DNA from: Amycolatopsis suaedae
Lineage (GTDB): Bacteria; Actinomycetota; Actinomycetes; Mycobacteriales; Pseudonocardiaceae
Assembly: GCF_004214935.1 (NCBI RefSeq)
Contig: NZ_SFCC01000004.1
Span: forward strand, 248,001-312,000
DNA: 64,000 bases
Reading direction: 5' to 3'
Shown in pieces: positions 57,259 through 64,000 of the stretch (its first letter is position 1; each line of letters opens with the position of its first letter). A program made the position numbers and the translations under genes. The notes below the pieces were generated by a model. That model was not told the DNA's origin, did no database searches, and was given only the letters and a program-made list of their open reading frames with translations.

Positions 57259-57527
57259 TCGGTGACTTCCTCGCCCCGCAACTGCGCCCGCAGCTTGGCC
57301 CGCTCCCGCGCCCGGTCCTTGTTGCGGGCGGCCAGCGCCGCGGTGACCCGCGCGTTCAGCCCGCGCAGCACCAGCATGCCCAGCGGCAGCCCGACGACCA
57401 GCCCGACCATCACGGCCACCAGCAACGGCACCCCGGCCAGCGTCAACCCGGCGGCGACCACCGCGACCAGGGCGAACCTGGCCACCACGTACAGCGTCAG
57501 ATCCCGAGCCAGATGGGGTTCACTCAC
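57255..57527 (-). CDS. DUF4229-type small membrane protein
   Basis: A 90-residue protein with two helices ([23 protein letters not shown] and [20 protein letters not shown]) and a charged cytoplasmic tail with Arg/Lys/Glu ([22 protein letters not shown]). The layout is that of the actinobacterial DUF4229 family, whose function is unknown. GTG 57527 is the first codon that precedes the fold. It sits between the Lrp regulator and the desulfhydrase gene and overlaps the latter by 4 bp. Confidence 0.72.
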   Translation of the reverse strand: MSEPHLARDLTLYVVARFALVAVVAAGLTLAGVPLLVAVMVGLVVGLPLGMLVLRGLNARVTAALAARNKDRARERAKLRAQLRGEEVTE

Positions 57528-57538
57528 AGTCCGCCAGG

Positions 57539-58012
57539 CTACGCGCCGCCGTCGGCAGGGGTCTCGAACCCCTCGTTGTTGGGTCGGCCCTCGAACCGGG
57601 TGGACAGCACGACGGTCGTCCGCGTGCGGGCGACGCCGGGGATGCGCCGCAGCCGCCCGAGCGTGCGCTCCAGATCGTCGACGGTGGGCACCCGCACCTT
57701 CACCACGAACGCCTCGTCGCCGGCCACCGCGTAGCAGCTTTCCACCTCCGCCAGCTCGCCGAGCGCCTCGGCGACCTCCTCGTCGGCGGCGGTGTCGGTG
57801 GGCTGGATGCCGACCAGGGCCGTCACCCCCAGCCCGACCAGGCGCGGGTCGACGACGGCGTGGTAGCCGGTGATGACGCCGGCCGCCTCCAGCTTCCCGA
57901 CCCGCTCGTGCACGGACGACGCCGACAGGCCCACGGTGCGGCCCAGCTCGGCGTAGGTGGCCCTGCCGTTCTCCCGGAGGGCGGCGATGATCTGTCGATC
58001 CAGCATGTCCAC
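57539..58012 (-). CDS. Lrp/AsnC-family transcriptional regulator
   Basis: A regulator of 157 residues. The helix-turn-helix is LDRQIIAALRENGRATYAELGRTVGLSASSVHERVGKLEAAG, then GYHAVVDPRLVGLGVTALVGIQ and the RAM domain (CYAVAGDEAFVVKVRVPTVDDLERTLGRLRRIPGV). I chose GTG 58012; ATG 58006 is two codons in and longer forms add unrelated residues. The gene precedes DUF4229 and the desulfhydrase, so it may sense cysteine and control sulfide release; that is inference. Confidence 0.85.
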   Translation of the reverse strand: MDMLDRQIIAALRENGRATYAELGRTVGLSASSVHERVGKLEAAGVITGYHAVVDPRLVGLGVTALVGIQPTDTAADEEVAEALGELAEVESCYAVAGDEAFVVKVRVPTVDDLERTLGRLRRIPGVARTRTTVVLSTRFEGRPNNEGFETPADGGA

Positions 58013-58147
58013 CCGGCACACCCTAGAGGTGTCGAGTACGACCGCTTTGTCCCTTACTACCTCTTTACCCTTCGACAACCGTTCGAGTACCTGGAGGGTG
58101 AGATGCCACGATTGCCCCTATCCGGAATGGGTAGAAGGAGGCACGAG

Positions 58148-58348
58148 ATGACCACGAGCACCGGCGGTCGGCTGCTGACCCCTGGCGAGGTGGCCTCGCT
58201 GTTCAGGGTGGACCCCAAGACCGTGACCCGCTGGGCCACCGCGGGCCGGATCGGCTCGATCCGCACGCCGGGTGGACACCGTCGATTCCGCGAGGCCGAG
58301 GTCAACCAGCTGCTGGCCGAGCTGACCACCGACGCCGAGCGTCCGTAG
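58148..58348 (+). CDS. bldC: BldC-type MerR-like developmental regulator
   Basis: A 66-residue DNA-binding protein that consists of a winged helix alone, like Streptomyces BldC (68 residues), which binds direct repeats cooperatively and delays development. Sequence: LLTPGEVASLFRVDPKTVTRWATAGRIGSIRTPGGHRRFREAEVNQLL. AAGGAGG lies 6 nt before ATG 58148, so longer in-frame forms are unlikely. It is divergent from the Lrp gene. Confidence 0.93.
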   Translation: MTTSTGGRLLTPGEVASLFRVDPKTVTRWATAGRIGSIRTPGGHRRFREAEVNQLLAELTTDAERP

Positions 58349-58438
58349 CACTTCCGAAACCGATCCCTCCGGCACCGAACCCGGCAAAAGGGTTAACCTC
58401 GTGGGACCAAGTTTGTCCCCCAGCCGGAAGGAGCGAGC

Positions 58439-58615
58439 ATGCTCTACCTGCTCGCGGCGGTCGGAGCGCTCACCATCGCGTTCATCCTGTGGCGCGCGTT
58501 CGGCCCCGAGCGCACCGGCGTACCTTCGAGCCGGCCGACGCTCGCACCCGACGACGACCCGGACTTCCTGCGCAGGCTCAACGAGCAGCAGCGCAAGGAC
58601 GAAGAGGAAAAGTAA
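58439..58615 (+). CDS. 58-residue single-helix membrane protein
   Basis: A small protein with one N-terminal membrane helix (MLYLLAAVGALTIAFILWRAF) and a hydrophilic tail ending in FLRRLNEQQRKDEEEK. GGAAGGAG lies 7 nt before the ATG. Coding is supported by the strong ribosome-binding site, a clear helix and position between two confident genes (90 bp after bldC, 9 bp before a convergent stop). Function unknown. Confidence 0.75.
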   Translation: MLYLLAAVGALTIAFILWRAFGPERTGVPSSRPTLAPDDDPDFLRRLNEQQRKDEEEK

Positions 58616-58624
58616 ACCGGTCCT

Positions 58625-59938
58625 TTACCGTTGGATGGCGAAGCCGTCCGCGACAGTGGCCGCCAGCTCCAGCAGAGCCAGCCTGGTCTCCGGGTTCAGC
58701 CGGTCCAGTTCGATCTCCGCGCCTTCCTCGAGGTGCGGATCGAACGGGATCCGGACCACCCCGCGCACCCGCGCCGCGAAGTGCGCGGACAGCTTGTCCA
58801 GGTCGACCGAGCCACCCTTCGGACGCACCGAGTTGATCACCGCGACCGAGCGTTTCACCAGGTCACCGTAGCCGTGGGCGTCCAGCCAGTCGACCGTCGC
58901 CGACGCGCTGCGGGCCCCGTCGACCGACCCGGACGACACGATGACCAGTGCGTCGGCGACGTCCAGGACACCCTTCATGGCCGAGTGCATCAGGCCGGTC
59001 CCGCAGTCGGTCAGCACGATGTTGTAGAAGTGCTCCAGCAGCGTCACCGTGCGCCGGTAGTCGTCCTCCGAGAACGCCTCCGACACCGCCGGGTCCTGCT
59101 CGCTGGCGAGGATCTCCAGGCGGCTCGACCCCTGTGAGGTGTACGACCGGACGTCGCTGTACCGGGTGATCTTGTCGGCGTCCCGCAGCAGGTGCCGGAC
59201 GGTCGCCGTGGTCTCGATCGGGATCTTCTGCGACAGCGTGCCGCGGTCCGGGTTGGCGTCGACGGCCACCACCCGGTCACCCCGCAGCGACGCGAACGTC
59301 GAGCCCAGCGTGGTCGTCGTGGTGGTCTTGCCCACACCGCCCTTGAGGCTGAGCATGGCGATCTTGAAGCACCCGCGCAGTGGCTGGTTGACCCGCGCGA
59401 TCAGCTCCCTGCGGTGCCGGTCGGCCGGGCTCTCCCCCGGGTTGATCAGCTTGCCCGACCCGAGGTAGACGGCCTTGCGCCAGCCCGACTGCGGCTTGCG
59501 CTTCACCGGCCGGACCAGGTGCGCCGAGGACAGGTCGTCGCCCATGGCGTGCCTGCCGCCGGGCTGCGGCAGCGGCGGCGGAGGCCCCTGCTGCTGCATC
59601 GGCGCGGGCGGGACGGGCGGCAGCGGCGGCCCGGCGGGCTGCGACGGCTGCGGCAGCACCGGCCCCTGCTGCTGCATGGGCGCGGGTGGGGGCACCTGCT
59701 GCTGCGGGTTGATCGGCGGGAGGTTCTGGTCGTACGGCATCGCGTACGGCCGCTGGTAGCCCGCCGCGGGCTGCTCCGGGTGCGGGGTCGAGTCGGTGGC
59801 CTTCTCCTCGTCGAACAGGGACTCGTCAGCGGGCTGCTGCCCAGGTGGAGGCGCCCACTGGGTGGGCGCCTCGGACGTCAGCCCGTCCTGCTGCTCCTGC
59901 TGCGGGGCGGGCGCCGACTCCTCGCCAGGTCCGGTCAC
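58625..59938 (-). CDS. EspI-like MinD/ParA-family ATPase
   Basis: A protein of 437 residues. Residues 1-130 are a disordered Pro/Gln-rich leader in which PAPMQQQGP occurs twice. Residues about 150-195 match the conserved entry of ESX-associated EspI proteins (SGWRKAVYLGSGKLINPGESPADRHRRELIARVNQPLRG). The ATPase core follows with a deviant Walker A (SLKGGVGKTT, about 198-207), VVAVDANPDRGTL and a DCGTGL switch. EspI-like ATPases regulate type VII secretion with ATP level in mycobacteria. No other ESX gene is adjacent. Confidence 0.8.
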   Translation of the reverse strand: MTGPGEESAPAPQQEQQDGLTSEAPTQWAPPPGQQPADESLFDEEKATDSTPHPEQPAAGYQRPYAMPYDQNLPPINPQQQVPPPAPMQQQGPVLPQPSQPAGPPLPPVPPAPMQQQGPPPPLPQPGGRHAMGDDLSSAHLVRPVKRKPQSGWRKAVYLGSGKLINPGESPADRHRRELIARVNQPLRGCFKIAMLSLKGGVGKTTTTTTLGSTFASLRGDRVVAVDANPDRGTLSQKIPIETTATVRHLLRDADKITRYSDVRSYTSQGSSRLEILASEQDPAVSEAFSEDDYRRTVTLLEHFYNIVLTDCGTGLMHSAMKGVLDVADALVIVSSGSVDGARSASATVDWLDAHGYGDLVKRSVAVINSVRPKGGSVDLDKLSAHFAARVRGVVRIPFDPHLEEGAEIELDRLNPETRLALLELAATVADGFAIQR

Positions 59939-60001
59939 CGTCGTGGTCCTCCAACTACGTCAGCTGTACCACCCGACGGTAGACCGCTCCGGTGATCTCT
60001 G

Positions 60002-60964
60002 TCAGCTCACCCCGGCGTAGGAGTGCAGACCGACGGTGACCAGGTTCACGAAGAACAGGTTGAACACGGTAGCCGAGAAGCCCAGGACGTTGATGATCGC
60101 CGCCCGGTTGCCCCGCCACCCGGCGGTGGCCCGCGAGTGCAGGTAGGCCGCGTAGATGACCCAGGCGATGAACGCGACGGTCTCCTTGGGGTCCCAGCCC
60201 CAGAACCGGCCCCACGCGGCCTCGGCCCAGATGCCACCGGCGATGACGCCGAAGGTGAACACCGGGAAGGCGAACACCGTGGTCCGGTAGGCGATGCGGT
60301 CCAGCACCTCCAGCGACGGCAGGCGCGGGCCGAACTTCGCCAGCTTGTCCGGGTTGCGCTCGTGCCGCGACCGCATCAGGTACAGCACGCTGGCCACGCC
60401 GGGCACCAGGAAAACGCCCGAGCCGATGACGGCGGCGGACACGTGGATGATGATCCAGTACGACTGCAGCGGCGGGGTCAGCGGCGACGGCTCGGCGTAG
60501 AGCAGCGACCCGCCGATCCACATCAGCATGACCACCGGGAACAGCACGAACGCCGACAGGTGCCGCACCGGCGACTTACGCAGCACCACGAGCCAGGTCA
60601 CCACGCCGACCAGGCAGATGGCGCTGATGTACTCGTGCATGTTGCTCCACGGCACCCGCTGGGTGGCCACGCCACGCAGCACCAGCGACGCCAGGTGCAG
60701 CAGCGCGGCGAGCACCGTGAGGGCCGCGCCCATCCGGCCGATCCGCTCGGCCCTGCCCCGCTCGGGCTCCTGGGGTACGTCGGTCGTCTCGACCTCGTCC
60801 GGACCGCCCGCACCGGCGAGCACGCGGGTGCGGGCCGCGGCCTGCCTGCCCTTGCGCCCGAAGGACTGCTCGAACAGGAAGAACAGCATGGCGAGCACGT
60901 AGATGGCGACGGCGGTGGTGTACGCCCAGTCGCCGTACTGGCCCAGCGTCTCGTTGACCGGCAT
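60002..60964 (-). CDS. ccsB: Cytochrome c biogenesis protein CcsB (CcsA/ResC type)
   Basis: A membrane protein of 320 residues with about eight helices. It carries the haem-handling WWD motif WGRFWGWDPKETVAFIAWVIYAAYLHSR and flanking histidines (LLHLASLVLRG, YWIIIHVSAAV). With ResB it forms the System II complex that exports haem and attaches it to apocytochrome c outside the membrane. ATG 60964 is chosen; a TTG two codons earlier is possible. It overlaps no gene, and the resB stop lies 3 bp upstream. Confidence 0.92.
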   Translation of the reverse strand: MPVNETLGQYGDWAYTTAVAIYVLAMLFFLFEQSFGRKGRQAAARTRVLAGAGGPDEVETTDVPQEPERGRAERIGRMGAALTVLAALLHLASLVLRGVATQRVPWSNMHEYISAICLVGVVTWLVVLRKSPVRHLSAFVLFPVVMLMWIGGSLLYAEPSPLTPPLQSYWIIIHVSAAVIGSGVFLVPGVASVLYLMRSRHERNPDKLAKFGPRLPSLEVLDRIAYRTTVFAFPVFTFGVIAGGIWAEAAWGRFWGWDPKETVAFIAWVIYAAYLHSRATAGWRGNRAAIINVLGFSATVFNLFFVNLVTVGLHSYAGVS

Positions 60965-60966
60965 CC

Positions 60967-62523
60967 TCAATGCCCCTTCCGCACACTCAGGAGGTCTCGC
61001 GACAACCTGGTGAACTCCTCGCCGTAGCCGGCCTGGTCCGTGCGCGCCAGGCCGCCAACCTCTACTACGGTACGTCGTAACTCATCGTCGCCGGACACCG
61101 GGGTCACCCGCAGCCACACGCGCCGCCGTTTGATCAGCAGCGACGCGCCCAGCCCGGCGAGCATGGCAATGGCGCAGACCAGCACCCCGGTCTGCGCCGG
61201 GTCGTGCGACACCTGCAGGTAGACCCAGCGCTGGACCCCGTCGAAACGGACCTTGGTGCCGTCCTCCAGGCGCAACTCCTGGCCGAGTTCCAGGTTCTCC
61301 CTGGCCACCCGCTTGAGCCTGCCGCTGTCCACCATGGACTGGTCAATCTCGAAGATCGACTGGCTCCTGCCGGAGTCGCGGCCGAGGTCGCCCTTCATGA
61401 TGTCGACGGCCACCGCGGGCCGGTTCGGCTCGGGCCGGGCGGAGCTGAGCACCTTGCCGTGCAGGATCGCCGTCGGGGCGAACAGGCCGGTGACCGCGAG
61501 CTGCTGGGTGCGGCGCTGGGCCTCGTCGGTGACGCCGGGCGGGTCGAACTTCGTCGCCCCCTCGGACAGCATCGTGGCCTGGTCCACCGGCTGCCACTGG
61601 GTGGCCTGCGTGCGTACCTCACCGTTCGGATAGGTGACGGTGAACACCGGGGAGAAACCGTTGCCCAGCAAGTAGATCCGCTCGCCCTCGGTCCGCAGCG
61701 GGTCGTTGACCCGCAGCTCGTACGGCCGCCAGGTGCCGGTGTCCAGGTCGTCACCGGACTGGTACTCGACGTCGGCGCGGAACACCTCGGCCTGGCCGTT
61801 CGCCGCGAACTGGGCGGTGAAGGAGTTCACCTTGACGCAGAACGGGTCCAGCTCGGTGCCGTCGACCTGCAGGCCGGGCCGGAACGAGTCGTAGGCGAAC
61901 GTCCCGGCGTTGCAGAACTCCGAGCCGTTGGCGTGCACCACGACCTGGCCCTCGTAGCCGAACAGCTTGCCCAGCGCGAAGAAGATGATGAGCCCGAGCA
62001 TTCCGAAGTGGAACACCAGGTTGCCGGTCTCCCGCAGGTAACCGCGCTCGGCGCTGATCGTCCGGACGCCGCCGTCCTCCTCGCGTTCCACCCGCCGCCA
62101 GCCCTTCAGCCGGGCGTGCGCGGTGGCGAGCACCTCGTCGACGGAAGCATCCACTTCGGACTTGCGGTGGTGCGGCATGCGGGCGAGGTTGCGCGGCGTG
62201 AGCACCGGCTTGCCCCGCATGGCCTTGACGTACTCCAGGCTGCGCGGCAGCAGGCAGCCGACCAGCGAGATCATCAGCAGCAGGTAGATCGCCGAGAACC
62301 AGACGCTGCCGTACACCTCGAAGAACTGCGCCCGGTCCAGCAGCTCACCCCACCAGCCGTGTGCGGCGATGTACTCCGCGGTCTTGCCGGGGTTGAGCTG
62401 GCGCTGCGGCAGCAGCGCGCCGGGCAGCGCGGCCAGGGCCAGCAGGAACAGCAGGATCAGCGCGGTGCGCATCGACGTCAGGCCGCGCCAGGTGTTGCGC
62501 AGGAACGCCAGCGTGTTGCTCAC
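60967..62523 (-). CDS. resB: Cytochrome c biogenesis protein ResB (Ccs1 type)
   Basis: A membrane protein of 518 residues. Three N-terminal helices ([58 protein letters not shown]) precede a large extracytoplasmic domain and a final helix ([19 protein letters not shown]). The histidine in NLVFHFGML is a probable haem ligand. GTG 62523 overlaps the ccdA stop as GTGA. It works with CcsB and the CcdA/TlpA reductants in cytochrome c maturation. Confidence 0.92.
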   Translation of the reverse strand: MSNTLAFLRNTWRGLTSMRTALILLFLLALAALPGALLPQRQLNPGKTAEYIAAHGWWGELLDRAQFFEVYGSVWFSAIYLLLMISLVGCLLPRSLEYVKAMRGKPVLTPRNLARMPHHRKSEVDASVDEVLATAHARLKGWRRVEREEDGGVRTISAERGYLRETGNLVFHFGMLGLIIFFALGKLFGYEGQVVVHANGSEFCNAGTFAYDSFRPGLQVDGTELDPFCVKVNSFTAQFAANGQAEVFRADVEYQSGDDLDTGTWRPYELRVNDPLRTEGERIYLLGNGFSPVFTVTYPNGEVRTQATQWQPVDQATMLSEGATKFDPPGVTDEAQRRTQQLAVTGLFAPTAILHGKVLSSARPEPNRPAVAVDIMKGDLGRDSGRSQSIFEIDQSMVDSGRLKRVARENLELGQELRLEDGTKVRFDGVQRWVYLQVSHDPAQTGVLVCAIAMLAGLGASLLIKRRRVWLRVTPVSGDDELRRTVVEVGGLARTDQAGYGEEFTRLSRDLLSVRKGH

Positions 62524-63290
62524 AGGGGCAGCTCCACGTCGGAGATGAAGGTGTTGCGCATCCAGCCGACCAGGTCCGTCCACAGCCCGGTGACCAGCAG
62601 GATCCCGACGATCAGCAGCAGCCCGCCGCCGACCAGCTGGACCTGGCGGCCGTGCCTGCGTACCCAGTCGGTGGCCCGCACCGCCCAGCGCAGGCCGAAC
62701 GCGATCAGGATGAACGGCAGGCCGAGGCCGACGCAGTAGGCCAGGACGAGGAACACGCCGCGGGCACCGCTGGAGCCGGTGGCCGTCGCCATGCTGAGGA
62801 CGGCCGCCAGCGTCGGGCCGATGCACGGCGTCCACCCCAGACCGAACACCGCGCCGAGCAGCGGCGCGCCCCAGACGCCGCCCCGCGGGACCCGGTGCGA
62901 GCGGACGTCGCGCTGCAGCCACGGAATCAGGCCGAGGAAGACCAGGGCCATGGCGATGGTGACGACGCCGCCGATGCGCTGCAGCAGTTCGTTGTTGGCG
63001 TACAACGCGTCGACCAGCCACACCATGCCGCCGACGCCGGCGGTGAACACGACGGTGAAGCCGAGCACGAACAGACCGGTCGCGCCGACGACGGCGTACC
63101 GGCCGCGCTTGCGCTCCTCGTCCGCGCCGACGGCGGGCGCCTCGGCGCCGACCAGGGCGGCGAGGTAGGCCAGGTAGCCGGGCACGAGCGGCACCACACA
63201 CGGGGACGCGAACGAGATCGCGCCGGCGAGCAGCGCCACCCCCGCGGCGAGCAGGAGCGGTCCGGAGATCGCCAGCTCGGTCAGGTTCAC
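62520..63290 (-). CDS. ccdA: Thiol-disulfide interchange membrane protein CcdA
   Basis: A six-helix DsbD-type electron carrier of 256 residues that moves reducing power from cytosolic thioredoxin to the outside. The two reactive cysteines lie in [19 protein letters not shown] and [18 protein letters not shown] chose GTG 63290. Longer in-frame readings run into repeat cluster 3 and give a translated palindrome. No Shine-Dalgarno is seen; TACCCT ends 6 bp before the GTG on this strand and could drive a leaderless message. Confidence 0.92.
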   Translation of the reverse strand: MNLTELAISGPLLLAAGVALLAGAISFASPCVVPLVPGYLAYLAALVGAEAPAVGADEERKRGRYAVVGATGLFVLGFTVVFTAGVGGMVWLVDALYANNELLQRIGGVVTIAMALVFLGLIPWLQRDVRSHRVPRGGVWGAPLLGAVFGLGWTPCIGPTLAAVLSMATATGSSGARGVFLVLAYCVGLGLPFILIAFGLRWAVRATDWVRRHGRQVQLVGGGLLLIVGILLVTGLWTDLVGWMRNTFISDVELPL

Positions 63291-63844
63291 CAGATCAGGG
63301 TAGGACTCGAACCTGAGAGCCCAGGTTCGGGTCCCCGGCTTCCCCGCGACGGCAGCTCGGTTGCTGTGCCTGCCGGTGCCGATGTGGCGGGTGTGTCCCG
63401 TCCGCGGGTCTGGCCAGGGTGGGAAGGCCCCCTTCATTACTTCTGACGTGGTGAAGGTGGCCTTCACGTGCTTGGGACGGGACAACTCGCGCGAACGGGC
63501 CGCTCACGCGGGTGACCGGCACAGGGTGAGAACCCGGTCCACATCATGAGTTCTGCGCTCCGGCCCGCGAGTTCTGCGTTCGAACGCACAGAGCCCGACT
63601 TTGCCTGGGCCCTAGCAGACCCAGCACGCCCGGTAGCCCCACCGACCACCACCAACGAGACAACACCGAGCCAACGCCACGCCACGAACGGCACCTTGGT
63701 GGCGCAACGCGCAACCAAGGTGCCCTTGGTAGCACCGCCGGGAGCCCGACCGCCCGGACTTTGCCGGGCCCCTGACGTCTCACGTAATGAAGGGGGCCTT
63801 CACGGCATCAGGACGTCACCAGATCGCACGAGGGTGCGGGCACG
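63291..63844. repeat. Gene-free repeat cluster 3 between ccdA and the TlpA-like gene
   Basis: A 554-bp gap with no convincing gene. Palindromes are at 63423-63435 (GAAGG-type), 63451-63467 (GTGAAGGTGGCCTTCAC), 63575-63588 (TGCGTTCGAACGCA), 63690-63724 (11-bp arms GGCACCTTGGT / ACCAAGGTGCC), 63714-63730 (ACCAAGG-TGC-CCTTGGT), 63753-63768 (CCCGGACTTTGCCGGG) and 63788-63802. A direct repeat GAGTTCTGCG occurs at 63548 and 63569. Its position splits the ccdA-resB-ccsB operon from its usual TlpA partner. Confidence 0.82.
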
Positions 63845-64000
63845 TCAGGACTCGGCGGTGAGCCGGTTCACAACGGGCAGCAGGTCGGTGGCCAGCAGGT
63901 CGCGCAGGAAGATCGCGGCCACACGCTGCTGCTTGTCCACGATGATCGTCGACGGCACGACGCTGCGCGGGTAACCACGCAGGCCGAGCAGCGAGCGGCC
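63845..64000 (-). CDS. TlpA/ResA-family thioredoxin-like protein (C-terminal fragment)
   Basis: The last 51 codons of a gene that runs out of the window. The visible end contains GYPRSVVPSTIIVDKQQRVAAIFLRDLLATDLLPVVNRLTAES, where VPSTIIVD is the cis-proline strand typical of TlpA/ResA thioredoxins. ResA-like proteins reduce apocytochrome c cysteines before haem attachment, receiving electrons from CcdA, so the position next to ccdA-resB-ccsB fits. The CxxC active site lies outside the window. Broken only by the window edge. Confidence 0.75.
   Translation of the reverse strand, partial: GRSLLGLRGYPRSVVPSTIIVDKQQRVAAIFLRDLLATDLLPVVNRLTAES

Noticed and set aside
63291-63485. N-terminal extension of CcdA to 63485
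   Set aside because: The extra residues are translated repeat DNA, and the CcdA fold begins at the GTG at 63290.

Overview
The window is high-GC actinobacterial DNA. Frequent GTG starts, dense operons with ATGA or GTGA overlaps, ESX/type VII accessory genes (EspG, EspC-like, EspI-like), a menaquinone pathway, a sunset-domain protein and BldC all point to the order Pseudonocardiales. An Amycolatopsis-like genus is my best guess, from gene content and the style of the intergenic repeats. No rRNA, tRNA, insertion sequence, prophage or CRISPR array was seen.

Layout. 0.1-7.9 kb (+): a tight six-gene operon (MFS transporter, anchored beta-propeller, WecG/TagA-type glycosyltransferase, fused GT2-GT4 glycosyltransferase, anchored glycosidase-like protein, anchored amidohydrolase) that looks like an uncharacterised surface-glycan locus. 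7.9-9.3 kb: dimethylargininase divergent from an Lrp/AsnC regulator. 9.5-12.5 kb: korAB behind a 13-codon leader ORF. 12.5-15.7 kb (-): secreted sugar dehydrogenase, sunset-domain membrane protein and long-chain polyprenyl diphosphate synthase. 15.9-24.6 kb (+): a type VII secretion substrate/chaperone cluster without the secretion machine. Part of it (about 19.7-22.3 kb) is near 50% GC. A strong two-way terminator closes it. 24.6-40.3 kb (-): the complete 14-gene nuoA-N operon for NADH dehydrogenase I. Upstream of nuoA are two perfect Rex-type operators flanked by two inverted copies of an iron-box-like 16-mer. 40.9-45.1 kb (-): menJ, menG, a GT4 glycosyltransferase and mgtA. 45.3-49.8 kb: an inositol-monophosphatase-family enzyme, a DUF3592-like protein and two tandem secreted M1 peptidases. 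49.8-56.2 kb: menD, menB, menE, a secreted protein and menA. 56.2-58.6 kb: Cds1-like PLP enzyme, DUF4229-type protein, Lrp regulator, bldC and a small membrane protein. 58.6-64 kb (-): EspI-like ATPase and the cytochrome c maturation set ccsB, resB, ccdA and the end of a TlpA/ResA thioredoxin.

How the genes work together. Complex I, the menaquinone it reduces (MenD, B, E, A, G, J and the prenyl synthase), 2-oxoglutarate:ferredoxin oxidoreductase and cytochrome c assembly form a respiratory neighbourhood. The order recalls M. tuberculosis Rv0526-Rv0562. The Rex-like sites suggest NADH/NAD+ control of complex I.

The least explained signals are repeats. One is a structured element of about 120 bp found twice. 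One copy is read through in frame inside the MFS gene and the other lies upstream of nuoA; the two hairpins differ by compensating base changes. The other is a family of 7-3-7 palindromes joined by a GTGAGACGT-type linker, clustered in the three largest gene-free gaps (40.8, 53.6-54.1 and 63.4-63.8 kb).
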